Source: an uncultured Lachnospiraceae bacterium (GTDB lineage Bacteria > Bacillota > Clostridia > Lachnospirales > Lachnospiraceae). From it: 58,255 nucleotides of DNA. The position numbers and the translations under genes were made by a program. Below are positions 1 through 8,600 of the stretch, in pieces; within the stretch, counting starts at the first letter, position 1; every line of letters begins with the position of its first letter. A model generated the notes under the pieces. The model did no database searches and had not been told where the DNA came from. It was given only the letters and a program-made list of their open reading frames with translations. Where the stretch lies: contig CALCMD010000119.1 in assembly GCA_937965795.1 (NCBI GenBank), positions 1 to 58,255 on the forward strand. The letters are read 5' to 3'.

Positions 1-1020
1 AATTATAGAGAAAACCAGAGTATTAGGAAATCCGCAAGAATATTTGGCGCTTACGATGTTATTAATAGATATCTGGAGCATCTTTATAATAGAAGGAATC
101 TTAGTCATAACACAAAAACTGGTTACAATGTAACAATCAATACGTTAAAACAATATGCTCTTGGCTATATGGAAATCGGAAAAATCAAACCAGAACATTG
201 TGAAGAATGGTTTTCCGATATGAAAAAGAAATATCGTGGGTCATCCATACAGACACAGATTAGTTTGATTAAAAGAGCGTTTGAATATGCCGTCGATTAC
301 GATTATATAGCAAAGAATCCTTTTAGGGGAATCACTACAGATAAAAGTGATAGTAAAGTTATGGAGGCTCTTCCGATTGAGGAGATGAATCGTTTCCTTG
401 ATTTTTGTTCAAAAGACGCACATAGTTCACATTGTTATGACATGATTTATATTTTGTTCTGGACAGGATTGCGAGTTTCAGAGTTGTGTGGATTAACGAT
501 TGACAATATTGATTTGGAACATCGGTTAATACGAGTGGAAAAGCAGTTACAGTGTGTCAATCGCCAGCATCTTATCCTGAAGCCAAAGACGTCAAATGGC
601 ATAAGATATATTCCAATGACGGATGGAGTCCACAAATGTTTCGAGTCGGTTCTTGCTAACAGGTATTTAAAGGGTGATATTGAACCAATATGCTATGATG
701 AATATGGCAATTCGTATGAGGGTTTTGTGTTCCTTGCTACCCGAAGCAGAAAAACAATTGTTCGTAGCCATGTCGAAGAGTATTTGAGAAATTGCATTAA
801 AAGGTACAATCTGGAGAACCCTTCATGTCCGATACGCAAATTCGAACCGCATGTATGCAGACATACTTTTGCAACGAATATGCAGGGACTACCTCTGAAA
901 ACTTTGCAGTCTATTCTAGGGCATGGTAACATCAACACAACTATGAATCATTACGTAGACGCCAAGTCGAACGAGCGGCAATTAGCTGAAATTAATGCTG
1001 TAGCAAATACAATCCTCTAA
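1..1020 (+). CDS. Tyrosine recombinase (integrase), 5' end cut by the window
   Basis: The reading frame is open from base 1, so this is the last 339 residues of a longer protein; an internal ATG at 169 is not the real start. It carries out site-specific DNA integration and excision through a covalent 3'-phosphotyrosine intermediate. Visible parts are a SAM-like N-terminal core-binding domain (about residues 15-105 of the visible part) and a catalytic domain holding the family signature: Arg in WTGLRVSEL, Lys near LKPKTSNG, HVCRHTF (HxxR), LGHGNINTT and the nucleophile in NHYVDA. It resembles integrases of Tn916-like conjugative elements and Gram-positive phages. The DNA is clearly AT-richer than hisH-hisF downstream, which fits a recently acquired element whose end lies between 1020 and hisH. 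Family assignment is secure; which element it belongs to is unknown. Confidence 0.93.
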   Translation, partial: NYRENQSIRKSARIFGAYDVINRYLEHLYNRRNLSHNTKTGYNVTINTLKQYALGYMEIGKIKPEHCEEWFSDMKKKYRGSSIQTQISLIKRAFEYAVDYDYIAKNPFRGITTDKSDSKVMEALPIEEMNRFLDFCSKDAHSSHCYDMIYILFWTGLRVSELCGLTIDNIDLEHRLIRVEKQLQCVNRQHLILKPKTSNGIRYIPMTDGVHKCFESVLANRYLKGDIEPICYDEYGNSYEGFVFLATRSRKTIVRSHVEEYLRNCIKRYNLENPSCPIRKFEPHVCRHTFATNMQGLPLKTLQSILGHGNINTTMNHYVDAKSNERQLAEINAVANTIL

Positions 1021-1101
1021 TTCGTAAAATATTTTGCGTACGAATTATTTACGAATTAGATTGCAAAAAGATATGTAACAAGACATAACGAAATGTAACA
1101 A
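1019..1101. repeat. Inverted and direct repeats behind the integrase gene (possible attachment-site region)
   Basis: A 10-bp inverted repeat (aattcgtaaa at 1019-1028, tttacgaatt at 1048-1057) starts on the integrase stop codon. It is followed by two direct copies of atgtaacaa at 1073-1081 and 1093-1101. Paired short direct repeats and a palindrome beside an integrase are typical of recombinase binding sites at an element end. Without the other end of the element the core cannot be placed. The inverted repeat may instead act as a transcription stop. Confidence 0.4.
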
Positions 1102-1173
1102 AACAGGTGTGATTTAGATGAGAAAAATAGCTGAAAATGCTGAAAAATGGCTGTTTTTAGGAGAATAAAGAAA

Positions 1174-1794
1174 ATGATAGCGATAATTGACTATGATGCG
1201 GGAAATTTGAAAAGTGTGGAAAAAGCATTTATCCGTCTGGGAGAGAAGGTTGCGGTTTCCAGAGACAGAGAAATCATTTTACATGCGGATGGCATTGTTT
1301 TACCAGGCGTAGGTTCTTTTGGCGACGCGATGGGAAAGTTAAGGCAGTACGGATTGGATGCGGTGATTCAGGAAGCGGTGGAGAAAAGAATCCCTTTTCT
1401 GGGCATCTGTCTGGGGCTACAGCTTCTGTTTGAACGGAGTGACGAATCACCGGAGGTGGCAGGGCTTGGTATCCTGAAAGGAGAGATTTTACGGATTCCT
1501 GATTGTGAAGGATTAAAGATTCCGCATATAGGATGGAATTCTCTGGAATTGAGAAATGAGGGGAAACTTTTTAAAGGACTACCGGAGAGTCCGTATGTCT
1601 ATTTTGTACATTCTTATTATCTGAAAGCGAAGGAGCCGGAGATTGTCAAGGCTTCTACTTATTACAGTACGGAAATCCACGCTTCTGTTGAAAAGGATCG
1701 GATATTTGCCTGCCAGTTTCATCCGGAAAAGAGCAGTGATGTGGGCTTGCAGATATTGAAGAATTTTACGGAAATCACGAAGGAGGCCAGATAG
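1174..1794 (+). CDS. hisH: Imidazole glycerol phosphate synthase, glutaminase subunit HisH
   Basis: HisH hydrolyses glutamine and feeds ammonia to HisF in the fifth step of histidine synthesis. The 206-residue class I amidotransferase shows the oxyanion and nucleophile regions GVGSFGDAM and GICLGLQLL (Cys79) and the His-Glu pair in FHPEKS (His183, Glu185). An in-frame ATG lies at 1147, but the start at 1174 gives the family N terminus MIAIIDYDAGN and sits 10 bases after an aggag site (1159-1163). The gene abuts hisF, with the stop codon directly followed by the hisF start, so the two are translated together. No other his gene is seen upstream, where an integrase gene lies instead; the rest of the operon may have been separated by that element. 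Confidence 0.96.
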   Translation: MIAIIDYDAGNLKSVEKAFIRLGEKVAVSRDREIILHADGIVLPGVGSFGDAMGKLRQYGLDAVIQEAVEKRIPFLGICLGLQLLFERSDESPEVAGLGILKGEILRIPDCEGLKIPHIGWNSLELRNEGKLFKGLPESPYVYFVHSYYLKAKEPEIVKASTYYSTEIHASVEKDRIFACQFHPEKSSDVGLQILKNFTEITKEAR

Positions 1795-2556
1795 ATGTTT
1801 ACGAAAAGAATTATTCCATGTCTGGATGTGCATAATGGACGTGTGGTCAAAGGTGTGAATTTTGTGAATTTGAGGGATGCAGGAGACCCGGTAGAGATTG
1901 CGGCAGCCTATGACAGAGCAGGAGCGGATGAGGTCGTGTTTCTTGATATTACGGCGTCTTCAGACGCCAGAGCTACTGTAGTGGATATGGTGCGGAAGGT
2001 AGCAGAAAATGTATTTATTCCTTTTACGGTGGGCGGAGGTATTCGTACCGTGGAGGATTTTAAGGTATTATTGAGGGAGGGAGCGGATAAAATTTCCATA
2101 AATTCATCTGCTATTCATCGTCCGGAGCTGATCAGTGAGGCAGCGGACAAGTTCGGAAGCCAATGTGTGGTAGTCGCCATTGACGCCAGAAGGCGTGAGG
2201 ATGGGACAGGATGGAATATTTATAAAAATGGCGGACGCATTGACGTGGGAATAGATGCCGTGGAATGGGCAATGAAAGTGGATCGCATGGGAGCAGGAGA
2301 GATTCTTTTGACCAGTATGGATTGTGATGGAACAAAAGCAGGATATGATCTTGAGCTGACACGGGTCATTGCAGAAAATGTATCGATTCCGGTCATTGCA
2401 TCGGGAGGCGCCGGTACGAAGGCACATTTTTACGATGCACTGACGGAAGGAAAAGCGGATGCGGCGCTGGCTGCTTCCCTGTTCCACTATAAAGAACTGG
2501 AGATAAAGGAAGTGAAGGAATATCTGCGGGAACGGGGAGTCTCTGTTCGACTGTAG
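1795..2556 (+). CDS. hisF: Imidazole glycerol phosphate synthase, cyclase subunit HisF
   Basis: HisF is a 253-residue TIM barrel that condenses PRFAR with ammonia from HisH to give imidazole glycerol phosphate and AICAR. The N terminus MFTKRIIPCLDVHNGRVVKG carries the catalytic Asp of the CLDV motif. The two half-barrel phosphate sites are visible as TVGGGIRT and IASGGAGT, and the second catalytic Asp is in LTSMDCDGTKAGYD. Length and order of motifs match full-length family members. The start codon follows an aggagg site placed in the last codons of hisH, consistent with coupled translation of the two subunits. Confidence 0.98.
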   Translation: MFTKRIIPCLDVHNGRVVKGVNFVNLRDAGDPVEIAAAYDRAGADEVVFLDITASSDARATVVDMVRKVAENVFIPFTVGGGIRTVEDFKVLLREGADKISINSSAIHRPELISEAADKFGSQCVVVAIDARRREDGTGWNIYKNGGRIDVGIDAVEWAMKVDRMGAGEILLTSMDCDGTKAGYDLELTRVIAENVSIPVIASGGAGTKAHFYDALTEGKADAALAASLFHYKELEIKEVKEYLRERGVSVRL

Positions 2557-2602
2557 AAGAAGCATCTGAGAAATATGAATGAGAAAGAGAGGAAAAGAAA
2601 CT

Positions 2603-3277
2603 ATGCCGCCGATCAGTAATGACTGGCTGGAGCCATTAAAGCCGGAATTTGGAAAGCCCTATTATCGAAAATTGTATCAGAAAGTAAATGAAGAATACAG
2701 TACCAGGGTAATTTATCCGCCAGCAGATGATATTTTTAATGCCTTTGCCTTTACACCCCTAAAAGAAGTGAAGGTGGTAATACTGGGACAGGACCCGTAC
2801 CACGGGGAGGGGCAGGCACACGGGCTTTGCTTTTCGGTAAAGCCGGAGGTGGAGATTCCTCCGTCGCTGGTAAATATCTATAAGGAACTGCATGATGATT
2901 GCGGCTGTTATATACCGAATCATGGATACCTGACAAAATGGGCCAAACAGGGCGTATTGCTTTTGAATACAGTATTGACTGTGCGCGCGCATCAGGCGAA
3001 TTCTCATCGGGGAATTGGATGGGAGGAGTTTACAGATGCGGCAATCCGGATTTTAAACGAACAGAATCAGCCCATCGTATTTATTCTCTGGGGACGACCG
3101 GCGCAGATGAAGCGTTCCATGCTGACGAATCCGGAACATCTGATTCTGGAGGCGCCGCATCCCAGTCCTTTGTCTGCATACAGGGGATTTTTTGGAAGCC
3201 GGCCTTTCAGCCGGGCAAATAAATTCCTGAAAGAAAAGGGCGTAGAGCCGATTGACTGGCAGATTGAAAATATATGA
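2603..3277 (+). CDS. ung: Uracil-DNA glycosylase, family 1
   Basis: This enzyme removes uracil from DNA and starts base excision repair. The 224-residue protein has the water-activating loop GQDPYHGEGQAHG, with Asp64 in the same position as in E. coli Ung, and the DNA-intercalating loop HPSPLSAYRGFFG with its catalytic His. An upstream in-frame start at 2579 would add eight residues, but the start at 2603 follows a gagagg site at a better distance and gives the family N terminus. It lies 46 bases after hisF and ends in a strong terminator, so it is probably the last gene of a hisH-hisF-ung transcript. The link with histidine genes is one of position only. Confidence 0.96.
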   Translation: MPPISNDWLEPLKPEFGKPYYRKLYQKVNEEYSTRVIYPPADDIFNAFAFTPLKEVKVVILGQDPYHGEGQAHGLCFSVKPEVEIPPSLVNIYKELHDDCGCYIPNHGYLTKWAKQGVLLLNTVLTVRAHQANSHRGIGWEEFTDAAIRILNEQNQPIVFILWGRPAQMKRSMLTNPEHLILEAPHPSPLSAYRGFFGSRPFSRANKFLKEKGVEPIDWQIENI

Positions 3278-3281
3278 ATAG

Positions 3282-3330
3282 AAAGTGTGTTTCGTAAGTG
3301 TGGAAAATAGCGGACGAAACACACTTTTTT
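3282..3330 (+). terminator. Rho-independent terminator after ung
   Basis: A perfect 14-bp stem (3282-3295 with 3314-3327) is followed by a T run. It ends the hisH-hisF-ung transcript. Confidence 0.9.
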
Positions 3331-3352
3331 GGATTTTGTAAAGCTCACAAAA

Positions 3353-3373
3353 CGTGTTTTGAATAGTTCCAGA
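3353..3373 (+). repeat. Short intergenic repeat, copy 1
   Basis: The word cgtgttttgaatag..ccaga recurs at 4634-4655 as cgtgttttggaatag..ccaga, each time upstream of a gene (the Big2 protein and the Rpn-like protein). It may be a remnant of a dispersed intergenic element. Function is unknown, and with two copies chance is not fully excluded. Confidence 0.4.
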
Positions 3374-3403
3374 GTAAGTTTGTAAAATTTTTGCACGAAT
3401 GAC

Positions 3404-3432
3404 TTTACGGATGAAACATCACATGTTATACT
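3404..3432 (+). promoter_or_regulatory. Probable sigma-A promoter of the Big2-repeat protein gene
   Basis: TTTACG (3404-3409), a 17-base spacer and TATACT (3427-3432) lie about 110 bases before the chosen start codon. Confidence 0.55.
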
Positions 3433-3541
3433 ATATTAGTCACAAATCATAGATTTGTTGGCTTTAAGCTCTGAATGAAAAACAGTGGAAATTTTGTTTG
3501 TCATCTACCGGGATTCCTGCCGTATGGAACGGGGGAATCTT

Positions 3542-4552
3542 ATGTCAGTAAAGAAGAAAATCTTAAGGGCAGCATTTGCTGTATTCTGCATGGTATCCAT
3601 GCTATTTATTTTCAAAAATCAGTCTGTGAGAGGACATGCTGCTTCCAGTATGGAATTTGTTCTTTTGAATACCTATTCGAAGAATATGAAAATTGGAGAT
3701 GAATGTTATCTTCTTGCAGTTACTTCAAATGGAAAAAAGCCTGTTTTTAAATCCAGTGATTCTAAGGTTGCGTCTGTAAATACTTATGGAAAGATCACTG
3801 CAAAAAAGGCAGGTACGGCGAAAATTACAGTCAGGATTAAAAATGGGGAGGCGAGCTGTACGATTCGTGTAGAAAAAACGAAGATTCAGTTAAGCCCCAA
3901 ATGTATTTCGCTGGAAAATGGTTCTTGCGCCAGATTGAGCGTGGCGTCATCTACAGGACATCCCGTCACGTTTCAATCGAATAGAAGGAGTGTGGCGGTG
4001 GTAGACGAATATGGCAATATTACAGCCAAAAAGCCTGGTACGGCTGTCATTACCGCGACAGTGGATAAAATTACTGCCAAATGTAGCGTTACTGTGCGCA
4101 AGCCCAAAATCAGTCTTAATAAAACCGATGTTTTTCTGTATCGGAAAGAGAAGGTTCAGTTAGATGTCAAATCAACTTCAAAGAGTGTTCCGGTCTGGAA
4201 AAGCAGCAAAAAAAGCGTGGCTGTTGTGGATGATAAGGGAACTGTAACAGCAGTTAAAAATGGTACGGCTGTCATTACCGTAACGGTAGATGGCGTCAGC
4301 AAAAGTTGCGAAGTAACTGTAAAAAGGCCTACAGTCAAGTTTGAAAAAAGTGAGATTACCTTAAAAGCCGGGCAGAAAAAAACTGTCAAAGTGGACGTTT
4401 CGTCAGGAAATAAACCCGTTTTTTCAAGTTCCAATACCTGTGTGGTTTCTGTGGATGAAAATGGGGAAGTTACGGCGAATGATACAGGGAAAGCTTATAT
4501 CTATGCCAGTGAGGATGGAGTTAAGAGCCGAATGCGTATTGTTGTAAAATAA
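3542..4552 (+). CDS. Secreted Big2-repeat (bacterial Ig-like) surface protein
   Basis: The 336-residue product begins with a signal peptide (SVKKKILRAAFAVFCMVSML, likely cleaved after GHA near residue 33) and then consists almost only of four Ig-like domains of the Big2 family, about 80 residues each. Each carries the typical S.V.VD..G.ITAKK.GTA.ITV pattern. Such domains serve as spacers or adhesive modules on the cell surface. There is no catalytic domain, LPXTG motif or transmembrane anchor, so how it stays on the cell, if it does, is not visible. The start at 3542 is preferred over the upstream in-frame ATG at 3485 because it begins the signal peptide and follows a gggg-rich site. It is flanked by terminators, so it is probably transcribed alone. 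Confidence 0.85.
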   Translation: MSVKKKILRAAFAVFCMVSMLFIFKNQSVRGHAASSMEFVLLNTYSKNMKIGDECYLLAVTSNGKKPVFKSSDSKVASVNTYGKITAKKAGTAKITVRIKNGEASCTIRVEKTKIQLSPKCISLENGSCARLSVASSTGHPVTFQSNRRSVAVVDEYGNITAKKPGTAVITATVDKITAKCSVTVRKPKISLNKTDVFLYRKEKVQLDVKSTSKSVPVWKSSKKSVAVVDDKGTVTAVKNGTAVITVTVDGVSKSCEVTVKRPTVKFEKSEITLKAGQKKTVKVDVSSGNKPVFSSSNTCVVSVDENGEVTANDTGKAYIYASEDGVKSRMRIVVK

Positions 4553-4553
4553 C

Positions 4554-4587
4554 TGTAACAGTGAAGCCGGAAGGCTGGACTGTTACA
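4554..4587 (+). terminator. Hairpin after the Big2-repeat protein gene
   Basis: tgtaacagt (4554-4562) pairs perfectly with actgttaca (4579-4587), with a nested agcc/ggct stem inside the loop. A clear T run is absent, so it may stabilise the mRNA end rather than terminate. Confidence 0.5.
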
Positions 4588-4633
4588 AATAACGTTAGGA
4601 TAAAATCAGGGCAGGGATACCGGTAAATCAGAG

Positions 4634-4655
4634 CGTGTTTTGGAATAGCGCCAGA
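4634..4655 (+). repeat. Short intergenic repeat, copy 2
   Basis: This is the second copy of the word described at 3353-3373, about 60 bases before the start of the Rpn-like gene. Confidence 0.4.
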
Positions 4656-4717
4656 AAGAGCAGAGAGAGGATTGTGTTTTTTTTTCGCACATGTTAAAAT
4701 AAGGAGGATTCGTAAAG

Positions 4718-5611
4718 TTGAAAATAAAAGAAAATCTTAATAGGGAACAACGGATTATGAAACCGCTGAAAGACCTGAATCTTCTGGATCGTTTTCTATT
4801 TGACGAAGTCATGGAAGATACGCGGACAGCGAAGGATATTTTGGAGATTATTCTGGGAAAAGAAATTTCTGAGCTGAGTCGTAATGAGACGGAGAAGGAA
4901 TTCCGGAGGGCAGATGCGTATCGTTCGATTCGTATTGATGTTTTTGCAGTAGATTCCGAAGGAAATGTTTATGATGCGGAAATGCAGGTAAGGAATACTG
5001 GAAATCTTCCAAAGCGCAGCAGACTGTATGAAAGTCACATGAATGTAAGTTTGATGGAACAGGGCGAGGTAGATTTCAATGAATTGAATGATGTTTATGT
5101 AATCGTTATAGCGCCGTTTGATTTATGGGGATTCGGCAGATACCGTTATACGTTTCGGATGTCCTGCAAGGAAGAACCCTCCTTATGTTTGGAAGATGGC
5201 GCCTGCCGCATTTTTCTTAATACAAGAGGAACGAATTCTGACGGTGTGAGTCAGGAGCTGATAGATTTTCTGCATTATGTTGAAGATAGTTCTCTGTCAG
5301 AGGAGAAAGCAAAGACCAGTGAGAAAATCTCAAGGATTCATAATTGTGTTCAGAAGATTAAGAGAAGTGAAGAAATCGGGGTGAAATATATGCAGAGGTG
5401 GGAAGAACTGGTATATGCGAAAGAAGAAGGAAGGGAAGAAGGAAGGCAGGATCAGATCGAAATCATTCTTGAATTTTTAGAGGAGCGCGGAAAAGTACCG
5501 GAAGAGCTGGAGGAGAAAATATGGTCGCAGAAACAACCTGACATTTTGCGCAAATGGTTGAAGCTGTCGGCCAGAGTGAAGAGTGTAGAAGAGTTCGAGG
5601 AAAAGATGTAA
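4718..5611 (+). CDS. Rpn family recombination-promoting nuclease / PD-(D/E)XK transposase-like protein
   Basis: The 297-residue protein has the N-terminal pattern of this family (LKDLNLLDRFLFDEVMEDT, then a predicted nuclease core RSIRIDVFAVDSEGNVYDAEMQV). The core contains the Asp of I-D-V and the E-x-Q pair expected of a PD-(D/E)XK fold. The C-terminal part is highly charged and helical, with an EEGREEG segment. Related Rpn proteins of E. coli are DNA endonucleases that raise recA-independent recombination; in Clostridia many paralogues are annotated as transposase-like without inverted repeats. The start is TTG: it lies 10 bases after a full aaggagg (4701-4707), while the first ATG at 4757 has only a weak site. 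A bidirectional terminator separates it from the convergent gene. Confidence 0.82.
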   Translation: MKIKENLNREQRIMKPLKDLNLLDRFLFDEVMEDTRTAKDILEIILGKEISELSRNETEKEFRRADAYRSIRIDVFAVDSEGNVYDAEMQVRNTGNLPKRSRLYESHMNVSLMEQGEVDFNELNDVYVIVIAPFDLWGFGRYRYTFRMSCKEEPSLCLEDGACRIFLNTRGTNSDGVSQELIDFLHYVEDSSLSEEKAKTSEKISRIHNCVQKIKRSEEIGVKYMQRWEELVYAKEEGREEGRQDQIEIILEFLEERGKVPEELEEKIWSQKQPDILRKWLKLSARVKSVEEFEEKM

Positions 5612-5630
5612 AAGAGCAGAATTTTACAGG

Positions 5631-5672
5631 AACAGCCCCAGGTGGAGAGTGATTTCCATCTGGGGCTGTTCT
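5631..5672. terminator. Bidirectional terminator between convergent genes
   Basis: A 16-bp stem with one G-U pair (5631-5646 with 5655-5670) lies exactly between the stop codons of the Rpn-like gene and the minus-strand activase. It has weak T-rich flanks on either side and can serve both. Confidence 0.75.
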
Positions 5673-5674
5673 AC

Positions 5675-8600
5675 TTACTGGTTTTCTTCTGCTTTCAGGT
5701 TTTTCATGGCGGTGGAAAGCATGAGTTTAATACGGTTTAACTGATTGACCTCGCTTGCACCTGGATCGTAGTCAATGGCTACGATATTAGAAAGTGGATA
5801 TTGATGCCGCAGTTCTTTGATGACTCCCTTTCCGACGACATGGTTTGGCAGACAGCCAAAGGGCTGCGTACATACGATGTTATTCGTGCCGGAGTGAATC
5901 AGCTCCAGCATTTCCCCGGTCAAAAACCAGCCTTCTCCAGTCTGATTGCCAAGAGATACGATGGATTTTGCGTATTCTGCCAGATTTTCGATGCGGGCGG
6001 GCGGTGTGAAATGCTTGCTGGCTTCAAATTCTTCGGCAGCGGTTTTGCGAAACATTTCCAGAGCTTTGATGCCCAGATTCGCATTTCTTGCACTGGATTT
6101 TTTCATGCCCAGTTCCTCTGCTTTAAAGTTACTGTTATAGAAGCAGTAAAGCAGGAAGTCTGCCAGGTCGGGAACAACAGCTTCAGCGCCTTCTGCTTCC
6201 AGCAGTTCCACCAGATAATTGTTGGCAGCCGGGAGAAATTTTACCAGGATTTCACCGACGATGCCGACTTTTGGTTTCTTTTCATCCGTAATCGGAAGCT
6301 GGTCAAATTCCCGGATAATATTCCGGCAGAGTTTCTTAAATTCGCCGTAGGACGGATGCTTGCCGGAAAGGAAAGCTTTGCAGGTTTCCAGCCATTTCTC
6401 ATGCAGAGCGTTCGCGGAACCTTTTACCTGTTCGTAGGGGCGCATCCGGTAGACGCAGCGCATAAAGATGTCTCCAAATATCAAGCCGTAGATTCCACGC
6501 ATCGCAAGTCCCGGAGAAATTTTAAATCCTGGGTTTTTCTCCAGACCGCTCAGATTGATGGAGATGACCGGGATGTGCGGGCAGCCTGCTTTTTCGAGGG
6601 CACGCCGGATAAATCCGATATAATTGCTGGCTCTGCATCCGCCGCCTGTCTGGGAAATCAGCACGGCGATTTTGTTCAAGTCATATTTGCCGGACTGAAT
6701 GGCCTCCATAATCTGTCCTACCACGATCAGAGAAGGATAGCAGGCGTCATTATTGACATACTTCAGGCCGACGTCCACGGTCCTGCGGTTATCTGTTTTT
6801 CCGAGAACTTCCAGGTGATAACCGGAAGCGTTGAAGGCAGATTCGATCAGGTCAAAATGGATCGGGGTCATCTGCGGACAGAGAATCGTATAACCCTTAC
6901 GCATTTCTTTTGTAAAGATCACCCGGTTGATGTTTGACGGAGCGATATTGCGGCGGACTTTTTTCTGGTCACGCACGCGAATTGCAGCAATCAGGGAGCG
7001 GATACGGATGCGGGCGGCGCCCAGATTGTTGACTTCATCAATTTTTAAGCAAGTGTAGATTTTGCCGGACTTTGTAAGGATGTCGCTGACAGCATCTGTG
7101 GTGACGGCGTCCAGTCCGCATCCAAAGGAGTTAAGCTGAATCAGATCCAGATTTTCCACAGTCTTTACATAATTTGCCGCAGCATAGAGACGGCTGTGGT
7201 ACATCCATTGATCCATAACAATCAGCGGACGCTCCGGCGGATTCAGATTGGAGATCGCATCCTCGGTAAGTACGGCAAGCCCATAGGAATTGATAAGCTC
7301 CGGAATACCGTGGTTGATTTCAGAGTCAATGTGGTAAGGACGTCCTGCCAGAACGATGCCTCTGCGGTGATTGTCCTTCATCCACTTTAGGGTTTCTTGA
7401 CCTTTGTCATATACTTCCTGCCGGCAGCGGGCCATCTCTTCCCAGCCCTCTTTTGCGGCTTCCCGGATTTCCCCGGCCGGAATCTCAGGAAAAGATTTTA
7501 TCAACTGGTTTGCGGCGGTTTCCAGACTGGTCAGCGCCAGAAATGGATTACGGAAATCAATCTCTTTTGTCCGAAGCTCATCAACGTTATTTTTAATATT
7601 TTCCGCATAGGAGGTAACGATCGGACAGTTGTAGTGGTTATTGGAATCCGGAAATTCATTTCTTTCGTAAGGGATACACGGATAGAAGATGAATTTGATC
7701 CCCTGCCGGATCAGCCAGGTCACGTGCCCGTGGGCGAGCTTAGCAGGATAGCACTCCGATTCGCTGGGAATGGACTCGATACCCAGTTCATAAATCTTTC
7801 GGTTTGAAGGCGGAGAGAGTATGACACGGTAGCCAAGCCTGGTGAAAAATGTGTGCCAGAAGGGGTAGTTTTCGTACATGTTCAGAACACGGGGAATACC
7901 TACCACGCCTCTTTTCGCCTCGTCGATTTCCAGAGATTCCCTGCGAAAGAGCAGCTTGTTTTTAAAATCATAGAGATTTGGAATGTTCTCTTTGTTCTTT
8001 TCCTTTCCGATTCCACGTTCACAGCGGTTTCCGCTGATAAACTGACGCCCGCCGGTAAAGCGGTTGATCGTGAGACGGCACTGGTTGGTACAGCCCTTGC
8101 ATTTTGCCATCGTGGTGGTAAATTCCAGACGGTTGATTTTATCGATGGAAAGCATCGTGGTTTCTATACCGTCGGAATAACGTTCTCTTGCAATGAGCGC
8201 CGCGCCGAAAGCGCCCATGATTCCGGCGATATCCGGACGGATGGCTTCGCAGCCGGCGATTTTTTCAAAACTCCGAAGTACGGCATCATTGTAAAAAGTA
8301 CCGCCCTGCACGACAATATGACGTCCAAGCTCGGAAGCATCGGAAACTTTGATTACTTTATATAAAGCATTTTTGATGACAGAATAGGCAAGGCCGGCGG
8401 AAATATCAGAAACCTCCGCACCTTCTTTCTGCGCCTGCTTTACCTTTGAATTCATGAATACGGTACAGCGGGTTCCCAGATCAATCGGATGCTTTGCAAA
8501 CAGCGCGGCTTTGGCAAAATCCTGTACGCTGTAATTCAGGGATTTTGCGAAGGTTTCGATAAAAGAACCGCAGCCGGAGGAGCAGGCTTCGTTTAACTGT

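Noticed and set aside
1118..1168. Histidine attenuator leader peptide before hisH
   Set aside because: The short frame contains no histidine codon and no terminator/antiterminator pair follows it.
5801..6937. A 378-codon open frame on the plus strand opposite the activase gene
   Set aside because: It lies wholly antisense to a gene with clear domains, reads as shadow sequence without motifs, and lacks a ribosome site.
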